Origin: JAGVGT01 sp963807225
Lineage (GTDB): Bacteria > Desulfobacterota > Desulfobulbia > Desulfobulbales > JAGXFP01
Assembly (NCBI GenBank): GCA_963807225.1
Contig: CAWEAD010000005.1
Coordinates: forward strand, 930,001 to 994,000
Reading direction: 5' to 3'
DNA: 64,000 nucleotides
Position numbers and translations under genes: made by a program. Shown piece by piece: positions 26,144 through 33,718 of the stretch. The notes beneath the pieces were generated by a model, which worked only from the letters and a program-made list of their open reading frames with translations, had not been told where the DNA came from and did not search any database. Position 1 is the stretch's first letter, and each line of letters begins with the position of its first letter.

Positions 26144-26340
26144 AATCGGTCTCCTTTTCATATGGTTTGATCTTCATTTCATTTGCCTGAAGAATAGCAT
26201 ATCACGACTACCTCAAGCTGAATCAAGTTCATTTGTGCATTGAGTCGCCGGCATTGACTGGTCGCCGACCGGTGGTCTAAGCTTGAACGAGGGGTTGGGT
26301 CCTTTCGACCCGTGTCGAGCGGAAATTAGCGGAGGCAAAG

Positions 26341-27486
26341 ATGTCGGCTGCAGCCAGCACTTCCGAATTACTCAAGCTCTTTTTATGCGGCGATGTCATG
26401 ACCGGTCGGGGTATCGACCAGATTCTGCCGCAACCTTCTCAACCCCGGATTCACGAATCCTATGTGCAGGACGCCCGTGGCTATGTGCGTCTGGCCGAGG
26501 AGATCCATGGCCCAATCGAGGTCCCGGTCGATTACACCTATATCTGGGGCGATACCCTGGCCGAACTGGATAGAGCCGGTCTCGACCTGCGGTTGATCAA
26601 CCTGGAAACCAGCATTACCACCAGCGACCAGTTCTGGCCCGGCAAGGGCATCAATTATCGGATGCATCCCGGAAATCTGGCGGCGCTGCAGGCGGCCGGC
26701 CTCGATTGCTGTGTCCTGGCCAACAACCATGTGCTGGATTGGGGGCGGGGCGGGCTGGTCGAAACCCTGGAGGTTCTGAAAGAGGGAGGAATCGTCGCGG
26801 TCGGCGCCGGTCTGGATCGGCAACAGGCCCGAACCCCGGCCATCTTTACCTTCCCCGGCCGGGGGCGACTGCTGCTCGCGGCTTACGGCTTCGAGTCCAG
26901 CGGGGTGCCGCCTGACTGGGCTGCCGGTCCTGAGCTTTCCGGGATCAATGTGCTGGCCGATCTAAGTGAAGATTCGCTGGCCCGGATCAAGGCTGATCTG
27001 GCCACCGTGCACCGACCCGGCGATCTGGTCCTGGTCTCCCTGCACTGGGGCGGTAACTGGGGTTATGAGATTTCCCGGGCCGAGCAACGCTTCGCCCACC
27101 GCCTGGTCGATGAGGTCGGGGTAGCGTTGGTCTACGGCCATTCCTCGCACCACTTCAAGGGCATCGAGGTTTACCGGGGCCGCTTGATCCTTTACGGTTG
27201 CGGTGATTTTCTCAATGATTACGAAGGGATCGCCGGATACGAAGACTTTCGTGCCGATCTCGCCCTGATGTATTTTCCCACCTTCGCCGCTACCAGTGGA
27301 CAATTGCACGGCTTGCGCCTGGTGCCCCGGCGGATTTTCCGGCTGCAGAGCATCCGGACCGACCAGGCCGAACGGGACTGGATCGCGGCGACCCTGAACC
27401 GGGAAGGAATGCGTCTGGGCACCGGGGTGCGGAGCCTGGCCGACGGCAGTTTACAACTCGAGTGGGAGGCTGACCATGACGGATAA
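26341..27486 (+). CDS. CapA-like poly-gamma-glutamate/capsule synthesis protein
   Basis: A 381-residue protein with a PGA_cap (CapA) domain of the calcineurin-like phosphoesterase superfamily. The metal-site pattern is visible: FLCGDVMTGRGIDQ near residue 18, INLETSIT near 85, VLANNHVLDWG near 128 and LHWGGNWG near 231. The HSSHHFKGIEVYRGRLI stretch is near 267 and supplies further histidines. CapA takes part in capsule or poly-gamma-glutamate export in Gram-positives, but many homologues are cytosolic hydrolases of unknown target. No signal peptide is present. The last 11 bases overlap the next gene, so the two are translationally coupled. Confidence 0.88.
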   Translation: MSAAASTSELLKLFLCGDVMTGRGIDQILPQPSQPRIHESYVQDARGYVRLAEEIHGPIEVPVDYTYIWGDTLAELDRAGLDLRLINLETSITTSDQFWPGKGINYRMHPGNLAALQAAGLDCCVLANNHVLDWGRGGLVETLEVLKEGGIVAVGAGLDRQQARTPAIFTFPGRGRLLLAAYGFESSGVPPDWAAGPELSGINVLADLSEDSLARIKADLATVHRPGDLVLVSLHWGGNWGYEISRAEQRFAHRLVDEVGVALVYGHSSHHFKGIEVYRGRLILYGCGDFLNDYEGIAGYEDFRADLALMYFPTFAATSGQLHGLRLVPRRIFRLQSIRTDQAERDWIAATLNREGMRLGTGVRSLADGSLQLEWEADHDG

Positions 27487-28630
27487 TCCGCATCTCAAGC
27501 TGATCCGGGAAATCATGGCTGATTTTACCCGCGGTACCGGTCTGGCCCCTGCCGCGGCGCAGCCTCAACGCTACCTGTGGACCGACGCCTTCGCAGTCAT
27601 CAATTTTCTGGAGTTGTACCGGCAGACCGGCGAGACAAAATACCTGGATCTGGCCCGGGTCCTGGTGGATCAGGTGCATTGGGTCCTGGGACGCCACCGG
27701 CCGGACGATTTCCGCCGGGGTTGGCTCAGCGGCCTGCCTGAAGAGGAGGGACTGCGCCATCCCACCGCCGGTGGTTTGCGGATCGGCAAGCCCCTGCCCG
27801 AACGGGCTCCGGCTGAGCCGCCGGACCAACAGCTGGATTGGGATCGCGACGGCCAGTACTATCACTACCTGGTCAAGTGGCTGCAGGCCCTGGTTCTGAT
27901 CGGCCGGGTCACCAGGGAGTTCCGCTATTTTACCTGGGGGCGGGAGCTGGACCGGACCATGCACGCCCATTTTCTCCGGCCCGCCTATCCGGGAGGCCCG
28001 GTAATCATCAACTGGAAGATGAGCATCGATCTTTCCCACCCCCAGGTTGAGAACATGGGCCAGCACGATGCCCTGGACGGCCTGCTCACCACTCTTGTGC
28101 TGCAGGGAACGGTTGGAGAACCGGACCTGACACATGAAATTGATGATCTGGCAGCGCTCTGCCGCGATCGGCAGTGGGGTACCGACGATCCCCTCGGTTT
28201 GGGCGGACTCCTGCACGATGCCTTGCAGGCCGGGCAGTTAATTGCGCTGAACGTGGCCGACCTGGAGCAACTGCTGTCCACCTTGCTGGCCCAGGCCCGG
28301 CCGGGTCTGGTTGCCTATGTAAGCCGCTCGGATCTGCGCTTGCCGGCCGCCTATCGCCTGGCCTTTCGGGAACTGGGATTGAGCCTGGGCCTGCGGGCGG
28401 CAACCAGGCTGGCAGAACTGCTCGGCCGAGAGCCGAAAAGCTTCCGGGCCTCGGCCCAGCTGCGGGAATTACTGGAACCGATTCTGGAATACCGTCAGGT
28501 CGGCCAGGCCATCGAGCGCTTCTGGCTGGAGCCGGCGAACCGGAGAGCAGACAGCTGGCAGGAGCATCGACAGATCAACCAGGTGATGCTGGCCACCTGT
28601 CTGGCTCCCGATACCTTCTTCGGCGGTTAG
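27476..28630 (+). CDS. Hypothetical alpha/alpha-barrel protein, partner of the CapA-like gene
   Basis: A 384-residue soluble protein of no recognised name. It is dominated by helices with aromatic-rich repeats such as YLWTDAFAVINFLELYRQTG and QYYHYLVKWLQALVLIG. These look like the six-helix-hairpin barrels of glycoside hydrolases and YyaL-type C-terminal regions. DRDGQYYHYL and HPQVENMGQHDAL are candidates for active-site segments. The ATG overlaps the end of the CapA-like gene by 11 bases, a strong sign of joint expression and probably a shared pathway. The function is not known. Confidence 0.7.
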   Translation: MTDNPHLKLIREIMADFTRGTGLAPAAAQPQRYLWTDAFAVINFLELYRQTGETKYLDLARVLVDQVHWVLGRHRPDDFRRGWLSGLPEEEGLRHPTAGGLRIGKPLPERAPAEPPDQQLDWDRDGQYYHYLVKWLQALVLIGRVTREFRYFTWGRELDRTMHAHFLRPAYPGGPVIINWKMSIDLSHPQVENMGQHDALDGLLTTLVLQGTVGEPDLTHEIDDLAALCRDRQWGTDDPLGLGGLLHDALQAGQLIALNVADLEQLLSTLLAQARPGLVAYVSRSDLRLPAAYRLAFRELGLSLGLRAATRLAELLGREPKSFRASAQLRELLEPILEYRQVGQAIERFWLEPANRRADSWQEHRQINQVMLATCLAPDTFFGG

Positions 28631-28697
28631 ATAATCCTCCACCGTGGCCGGGATCTTCAAACTCAACGGAGGCAGGCTAGGCGGAAGCGGAAAATCA

Positions 28698-29294
28698 TCA
28701 GCGCTGATAGGTACCGACCAGTTCGGTCTGGGCCAGGATATGGCCCTGCAAGGCTTGGAGCAGTACCGCCTTGTTGGGTTGGTCCAGGTCGGGCAGCATG
28801 GTATCGAGGGCATAGAGTTTGAAAAAATAACGATGGCGGCCGATGGGTGGGCAGGGGCCGCCGTAACCGGGGCGGCCCCAATCGTTGAGTCCCGACAGGG
28901 TACCGGCGGGCAGGCCTGCGGCACCGACGTTTTCCGTTAGCCCGCCGGTCTCGGTTGGCAGATTGTAGAGCAGCCAGTGCACCCAGGTCCGTTTCGGGGC
29001 CTTGGGGTCGGGGGCGTCGGGATCGTCGACGATCAGGGCCAGGCTTTTGGCGCCCGGCGGCAGGTCGCTCCAGGCCAGGGGCGGGGAGATGTTTTTGCCG
29101 TCGCAGGTGTAGAGTGTGGGGATGGTTTCTTGGTCTGAGAAGGCCGGAGAGTTGAGTTGCAGGGTCATCGGTGTTCCTCCTTTGGCGTCTTTGGAGCAAA
29201 CGACGGTAATTGCCGGCAAAAACAGGGTGGAGAGCAGGAACAGGCCCATGCTGGGCGGAATGCTGCGGATCAGGCGCAAGATTTGGGCGGACAT
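28698..29294 (-). CDS. YbhB/YbcL family (PEBP/Raf kinase inhibitor-like) exported protein
   Basis: A 198-residue phosphatidylethanolamine-binding-protein fold. The ligand-pocket motifs are DGKNISPPLAWSDLP near residue 67 and DDPDAPDPKAPKRTWVHWL near 89, with YGGPCPPIGRHRYFF near 148 and a YALD strand after it. Unlike E. coli YbhB it has an N-terminal hydrophobic segment (GLFLLSTLFLPAITVVC) and a possible signal or lipobox-like end at Cys33, so it is likely periplasmic. AGGAGGG precedes ATG 29294. The role of bacterial YbhB proteins is unresolved. It is divergent from rtcA and convergent with the unknown barrel gene. Confidence 0.88.
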   Translation of the reverse strand: MSAQILRLIRSIPPSMGLFLLSTLFLPAITVVCSKDAKGGTPMTLQLNSPAFSDQETIPTLYTCDGKNISPPLAWSDLPPGAKSLALIVDDPDAPDPKAPKRTWVHWLLYNLPTETGGLTENVGAAGLPAGTLSGLNDWGRPGYGGPCPPIGRHRYFFKLYALDTMLPDLDQPNKAVLLQALQGHILAQTELVGTYQR

Positions 29295-29424
29295 GAACCC
29301 TCCTGTATTGCGAGGCTATACTCATCACATCATGCCGTCCTTTCCCTGTCAACCCTGCTCCCGGAGAGGAAACCGTGATTTGCCTGGAAGGATTGATTAA
29401 TAGTTACCATCCCGGGAGCAGCGT

Positions 29425-30501
29425 ATGAAGGCAGAGCTGGTCATCGACGGCAGACAGGGGGAAGGCGGCGGCCAGATCCTGCGCACCGCCCTGGCCCTGG
29501 CCGCCCTGTTCCAGCAACCGCTGGAGATCGACCATATCCGCGCCAACCGGCCCAGGCCCGGTCTCCAGCCCCAGCACCTGGCCACGGTGCGGGCCCTGGC
29601 GCGGATCACCTCCGGCCAGGTTTCCGGCGCCCGGGAAAATTCCACCTCCCTCAGTTTTAGGCCTGGTCCGGTCAAGGGTGGCAACTACCATTTCCGCATC
29701 GGCACGGCCGGCTCCGTCACCCTGTTGGCCGCCGCCATCCTGCCGCCCCTGCTCTTTGCCGCCACTCCCTCAACCGTCAGGATCGAAGGCGGTACCCATG
29801 TGCCTTGGAGTCCGGTCTTCCATTACCTGGACGAGATCCTCCTGCCGTTCCTGCGCCGGATGGGGGCGGAGGTCGAGGCCGGTCTGGAAAAATGGGGTTG
29901 GTACCCGCCGGGCGGCGGCAGTTGCATCCTGCGGATCAAACCCTGCCGCCGCCTCCAACCGCTACAGTTAACCCAACGCGGCCGACTGCGCCAACTGACT
30001 TTGAAGCTGGGGTTGGCCGGGTTGCCGCTGCACATCGTCGACCGGGAAGAAGCCCGGGTTCGGGCGATCCTGGAGCAAGCCGGCTATGATTTCGCCAGGG
30101 TTTTCGAGCCGGCCCCCTCTCCGGGCCAGGGCAACATGCTCTTTCTCAAGGGTGAGTATGAAGAGGGCCTGGCGGGTATCAGCGCCCTCGGCCAAAAGGG
30201 CAAACCGGCCGAGGAGGTGGCCGAGGAACTCTGTCGGGGCTGGTTGGCATTTGAACAGAGCGGCGGCGCGGTGGACAAATACCTGGCCGATCAACTCCTG
30301 CTCTATCTGGCCCTGGCCGGAGGAGATTCCTTGCTGATCACGGAGGAGATCACCAGCCACCTGCGAACCAATATCGCCATCATCGAGCGGTTTCTACCGG
30401 TCCATTTCCAACTGGAGCCGGCCTCCCGCGCCGTCGCGGTTAAGGGAATGGGTTTCTCCGGTCCGGCCAGTGAGGAAATACCCGATGCTGCCCATCCATA
30501 A
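29425..30501 (+). CDS. rtcA: RNA 3'-terminal phosphate cyclase
   Basis: A 358-residue RtcA, which uses ATP to convert an RNA 3'-phosphate into a 2',3'-cyclic phosphate, part of RNA end repair. The family opening IDGRQGEGGGQILRTALALA is present near residues 5-26. The FRIGTAGSVTLL stretch near 91 marks the second conserved block. The closing SHLRTNIAIIERFLPVHF near 312 contains the histidine that is adenylylated in characterised enzymes. Length fits the bacterial/archaeal range. No rtcB or rtcR is adjacent. The gene overlaps the next ORF, an MJ1316-type RNA-end-binding domain protein, by 17 bases, pointing to a two-gene RNA repair unit. Confidence 0.95.
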   Translation: MKAELVIDGRQGEGGGQILRTALALAALFQQPLEIDHIRANRPRPGLQPQHLATVRALARITSGQVSGARENSTSLSFRPGPVKGGNYHFRIGTAGSVTLLAAAILPPLLFAATPSTVRIEGGTHVPWSPVFHYLDEILLPFLRRMGAEVEAGLEKWGWYPPGGGSCILRIKPCRRLQPLQLTQRGRLRQLTLKLGLAGLPLHIVDREEARVRAILEQAGYDFARVFEPAPSPGQGNMLFLKGEYEEGLAGISALGQKGKPAEEVAEELCRGWLAFEQSGGAVDKYLADQLLLYLALAGGDSLLITEEITSHLRTNIAIIERFLPVHFQLEPASRAVAVKGMGFSGPASEEIPDAAHP

Positions 30502-30736
30502 ACTGCTGAGCCGGATCAAGTGGGACCGTGAGTTCGGCCGGTCCGCATTCGTCATCGGTTACTACGATCGGGTTCTAGACCGGATCATCCGGGTGCCCTT
30601 CAGCGAAATCATCATGGAGCCGGGCGAAGGGCAAGCCCTCCAGGTCATGGACTACGACGGGGTGTATCACACCATCCCGCTGCATCGGATCAAAGAGGTC
30701 TGGAAAGATGGCGAACTGATCTGGCAGCGGCAGTGA
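30485..30736 (+). CDS. DUF504/MJ1316-domain protein (predicted RNA cyclic-end recognition)
   Basis: An 83-residue stand-alone DUF504/UPF0248 (MJ1316) domain. Characteristic residues run from HKLLSRIKWDREF through VIGYYDRV, FSEIIMEPGEG and IPLHRIKEVWKDGELIW. Comparative genomics has proposed this domain as a recogniser of cyclic 2',3'-phosphate RNA ends in repair systems. ATG 30485 is chosen over GTG 30470 because GAGGAAA sits just ahead of it. Overlap with rtcA fits joint action: RtcA makes the cyclic end and this protein may bind or guard it. That is inference from context. Confidence 0.88.
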   Translation: MLPIHKLLSRIKWDREFGRSAFVIGYYDRVLDRIIRVPFSEIIMEPGEGQALQVMDYDGVYHTIPLHRIKEVWKDGELIWQRQ

Positions 30737-30786
30737 AACATTTAGAGTGTTCGGTGAGAAGGTTACCGGAGAGGAGAAGAGATCCT

Positions 30787-30820
30787 CCTTCTCCCTCACG
30801 GAGAAGGTTGGGATGAGGGA
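30787..30820. repeat. Dispersed palindromic repeat (CCTTCTCCCTC type)
   Basis: CCTTCTCCCT...GGAGAAGG followed by TTGGGATGAGGG, a palindromic form widely dispersed in bacterial genomes. It lies in the 155-base gap after the MJ1316 gene. A sister copy is at 47229-47266. Confidence 0.6.
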
Positions 30821-30890
30821 ATGAAAAAACGAAACCATCGCCTTGACCCGCGGTTGCATGATCACCAGCAAGAACGAATTGTTCCAGTTT

Positions 30891-31160
30891 TCACCGCAGA
30901 GGTCCGAAGAGTAGAACGATGGCCGATAGCAGAATCACCGCACTGGCCAGCCACCAGTTTGATTCCTTGTTTCCCTGTTTTTGCAGGGCCGCGCCCTTGA
31001 TCGTGGAGAAGATCGCCCCGATGGTCGCCAGCAGGACGACCCCAAGGGCGAGAAGGCCGCGATTGGCGCAGCCGAAAACCGCCTTGGGGGTGAAGTAGAG
31101 CGCGATCAAGGCGATCGGCGCCAGGGCAGGAAGAACGACATGTTTTAGCAGTGGTTTCAT
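30891..31160 (-). CDS. Small membrane protein
   Basis: An 89-residue protein with three hydrophobic segments: LPALAPIALIALYFTP, RGLLALGVVLLATIGAIF and WLASAVILLSAIVLLFGPL. A basic stretch KQGNKESN separates the last two. No family is recognised. It lies 11 bases downstream of another small membrane-protein gene on this strand and is probably cotranscribed with it. Nothing in the sequence tells the function. Confidence 0.6.
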   Translation of the reverse strand: MKPLLKHVVLPALAPIALIALYFTPKAVFGCANRGLLALGVVLLATIGAIFSTIKGAALQKQGNKESNWWLASAVILLSAIVLLFGPLR

Positions 31161-31171
31161 GGCGTCAATGC

Positions 31172-31516
31172 TCAGCTTCTGTCCTGCAGATACCCAACCC
31201 GATAAGAGTCGACAATACCAATCAGCCAGACAATGAGCAACACCGCCGAGGCAATATTGAGCAGTTGGGCTTCCGAGCCGGCCGGTTGCCTGGTGATTAA
31301 TTCCGTAATTGCCGCAACATCGAGGGGAACTTGGCCATTTTGGATTTTCTCGGCAATTTGGTTAGCCCGAGCAAAGATTTCAGAAGTCAGCACACCAAGA
31401 GAACCCAGGGTAGCCACAGCCAAGATGGTGCCGGTAATATACTTCTTCAAGAAAAAATGCCCGGCCCCGGGGAATACCAAAGCCGAGAGCAGGGCTGCTT
31501 TTGTTGACTTAGTCAT
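31172..31516 (-). CDS. Small multi-pass membrane protein
   Basis: A 114-residue protein starting MTKSTKAALLSALVFPGAGHF. The opening (a basic residue, then a short helix with PGAGHF-like signature and a following LKKYITG turn) is typical of TM2-like and DUF5683-like small membrane proteins. Hydrophobic segments follow at TILAVATLGSLGVLT and ASAVLLIVWLIGIVDSYRVG. ATG 31516 is preferred over TTG 31528 because of an upstream GGAG. Function unknown; it is paired with the membrane protein directly downstream. Confidence 0.68.
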   Translation of the reverse strand: MTKSTKAALLSALVFPGAGHFFLKKYITGTILAVATLGSLGVLTSEIFARANQIAEKIQNGQVPLDVAAITELITRQPAGSEAQLLNIASAVLLIVWLIGIVDSYRVGYLQDRS

Positions 31517-31614
31517 GAAAGGCTCCAACGATTGATCACTACGACTGTAGGGGAAAGAACACCAAATTCAAGGTGAAGTCAACCGCCACCCGGAACGATC
31601 AGTTTACCTTTTAC

Positions 31615-32031
31615 TTACGGCAATAGCTGTGGATTCCAGACGATCTCCCATAAATGCTGATCCGGGTCTTGAAAGTAACCGGCATACCCGCCCCAGAAAG
31701 TGTCTTGGGCCGGCTTGACGATTACGGCTCCAGCACGGCGTGCTTCTTCCATTACCGCATCAACTTCCGCTTTGGAGGAAACGTTGTGGCCGAGAGAGAG
31801 TTCGGTCGGGCTGGGTGGTCCGAGTGGTATGGTTGAGTCGTGGGCCAGGCTCTTGCGAGGATAGAGAGCGAGCTTCAGACCCGATTCCAGGTCGATGAAT
31901 ACGACCGACCCGTACTCGAATTCGGTGCCGATGATACCCTCGGTTTTCAGTCCCAGGCCATCGCGATAGAAGCGGAGCGATCGGTCGAGATCTTCAACGC
32001 CGAGGGTAATGACGGTGATGCGAGGCTTCAT
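31615..32031 (-). CDS. VOC family (glyoxalase/bleomycin-resistance-type) protein
   Basis: A 138-residue vicinal-oxygen-chelate fold protein. The first module opens ITVITLGVEDLDRSLRFYRD and reaches FIDLESGLKLALY. The second module includes NVSSKAEVDAVMEEARRAGA and the closing GYAGYFQDPDQHLWEIVWNP, the typical metal-side end motif. Such proteins include glyoxalase I, dioxygenases and antibiotic-binding proteins; the sequence does not decide between them. Single gene, minus strand. Confidence 0.9.
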   Translation of the reverse strand: MKPRITVITLGVEDLDRSLRFYRDGLGLKTEGIIGTEFEYGSVVFIDLESGLKLALYPRKSLAHDSTIPLGPPSPTELSLGHNVSSKAEVDAVMEEARRAGAVIVKPAQDTFWGGYAGYFQDPDQHLWEIVWNPQLLP

Positions 32032-32143
32032 GGCTGTCTTCCTGTTTAGATGATTCTACTTCCTATAGTGTACGTTCCCACCTTAACTAAGGTATCCCCG
32101 GGATTTGGTCATGACGCGGTAGAAATGGTTGTGAAAAGCATGA

Positions 32144-32332
32144 CTATTTCTTATCGCTGTCCATGTTTTTGTTGGCTTTATTTTGCTCAAATTCTTCAAT
32201 ATCTAAAATCGCTCTCCTTATAGCTCGGTGATCAGCTGGAGGAACGTTAGCAAGGCCACCTGCCTCATAGTTGAGTAGGCCTAGAGGCGCTTTAGCTGTA
32301 GATAAGAGATCCACGCCCTCTGAATGCTCCAA
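32144..32332 (-). CDS. Short hypothetical ORF, doubtful
   Basis: A 62-residue frame from a TTG (32332) in which LGLLNYEAGGLANVPPADHR and a charged end EEFEQNKANKNMD suggest natural protein sequence. There is no clear ribosome-binding site and no recognised family. In-frame stops lie a few codons upstream of the TTG. It could be the tail of a decayed gene. It is more AT-rich than its neighbours. Confidence 0.3.
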   Translation of the reverse strand: MEHSEGVDLLSTAKAPLGLLNYEAGGLANVPPADHRAIRRAILDIEEFEQNKANKNMDSDKK

Positions 32333-32377
32333 TGCGCTATTTATTCAGGCGATTTCCTGGGTCAGGAAATTTCATGG

Positions 32378-33067
32378 TTACCCAACTTTCCCGGTTGTTG
32401 GTTTTTCCACCACGAAGACCAGAAAGGGCCAGAGCGGCACGCCGATCTGTTTACTGAACAGGATTTTACCGCCCAGGCTTTCCAGGGTGGGTAGAACGGA
32501 GATGGAGCGACAGCCCATCGAGATGGCGGGAAATTTCCAGGCCAGGTTCTCCACTTTATCGGCCAGCCATTTGACCCAGGGTTTTTGGGGATCGGTCGAA
32601 TGGGCGATGCCGATCCTGCCGCCCGGCCTGGTCACCCGATACAACTCCGTGGCTCCTTGGACCGGGTCATAAACCGGGCAGAGGCTGTAGGTCGATAAGA
32701 CCACATCGAAATTGTTGTCGTCGAAAGGTAGATGGAGCAGATCGCCAACCCTGGTTTCGAGCCGCTTCTGCAGATCCAAATCCAACCGCGCTGCCTTGGC
32801 CCGGGCAACCGCCAGCATCTTCTCGCTCAGATCGAAGAGGATGACATGGCCTCCGGGTCCGACCTTTTCGGCCGCCAACAGCCCGGTGGTGCCGGTGCCG
32901 GCGCCGCTGTCCAGAACCAGGTTTCCCCGCCTGACTGCCTCGGAAATCAGCAGTTCGCGGCCGTGTTGGTCCGACCTGGCGGTCAGGAAACCGTGCAAAA
33001 AATCGTAGCGGTGGGCGACATGATCATAAACGCGTCGCAGCCGGTTTTGCTCCAGGGCTTGTCGCAT
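32378..33067 (-). CDS. Class I SAM-dependent methyltransferase (UbiE-like)
   Basis: A 229-residue methyltransferase. The SAM-binding motif I is VLDSGAGTGTTGLLAA near residue 51, motif II region HVILFDLSEKML near 75 and motif IV-type NFDVVLSTYSLCPV near 119. The overall layout resembles UbiE/MenG and related small-molecule methylases, with a DFLHGFLTARSDQHGRE N-terminus. The substrate is not evident. It begins 18 bases after the V-ATPase subunit D gene on the same strand, so it may be transcribed with that operon. There is no sign that it acts on the ATPase. Confidence 0.85.
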   Translation of the reverse strand: MRQALEQNRLRRVYDHVAHRYDFLHGFLTARSDQHGRELLISEAVRRGNLVLDSGAGTGTTGLLAAEKVGPGGHVILFDLSEKMLAVARAKAARLDLDLQKRLETRVGDLLHLPFDDNNFDVVLSTYSLCPVYDPVQGATELYRVTRPGGRIGIAHSTDPQKPWVKWLADKVENLAWKFPAISMGCRSISVLPTLESLGGKILFSKQIGVPLWPFLVFVVEKPTTGKVG

Positions 33068-33085
33068 CGCTTTCCTCCGGCCTTC

Positions 33086-33718
33086 TCAGCCGACTCCCCT
33101 GCCGCTTTTCAATTCCTTGAATTTCTTGAGTCGGAAATGATCCTCCCGTTCGCGTTCGCCGATGTATTGGACCGCGGTGCGGATGGTGTGGTGCAGTTCG
33201 GGTAGGACGCGCTGTTCCAGAACTCGGGATTTGCGGGTGAGCTGGCCGATGTCGCGGGCCAGCCGCTTGATCTTGCTTTCGAAGCCGGCGAATTTCAGCA
33301 TGTTTTCCAGAATGAGCTTGAAGCGTTCCGTGGTCTCTTCCAGGGTCGGCGCGGTAGCTCCGGGGTCGTAGGGGAACTCTTCGTCGGGGTCCCGGATGGC
33401 TCCGGCCACCAGGGCCTCCTTGTAGCGGACCCCGAGGATGTTGCGGGGTTCGATGCTGACCTCGATCTCGCTACCGCTGACCGCGGCCACCGAGGCCACG
33501 GTATCGGTTCCGTCCAGGGCCAGTTCCAGCTGCAATTCCTCGATGGCCTTGCGGTACTCGGAGCTGAGCTGACGGCGGTTCAAGAGAAAAGGTCGGGCCG
33601 AGGCGAGGAATTCCATGATCAGGGCCTGGCGCCGGGCCTGCAGGATGGCCAGGCTGTTGGCCACCGCCTTGCTCCGTTCCTTCTGCTGCAGGAGATAGGT
33701 GCGATTGGGATGGATCAT
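33086..33718 (-). CDS. atpD: V/A-type ATPase subunit D (central stalk)
   Basis: A 210-residue central-rotor subunit that links the A3B3 head to the membrane ring. It starts MIHPNRTYLLQQKERSKAVA, with the long N-terminal helix typical of subunit D. RLARDIGQLTRKSRVLEQRV and LHHTIRTAVQYIGEREREDH form the C-terminal antiparallel coiled coil. It overlaps atpB by 4 bases, and the operon continues into the methyltransferase. It is expected in the cytoplasmic stalk together with subunit F. Confidence 0.93.
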   Translation of the reverse strand: MIHPNRTYLLQQKERSKAVANSLAILQARRQALIMEFLASARPFLLNRRQLSSEYRKAIEELQLELALDGTDTVASVAAVSGSEIEVSIEPRNILGVRYKEALVAGAIRDPDEEFPYDPGATAPTLEETTERFKLILENMLKFAGFESKIKRLARDIGQLTRKSRVLEQRVLPELHHTIRTAVQYIGEREREDHFRLKKFKELKSGRGVG

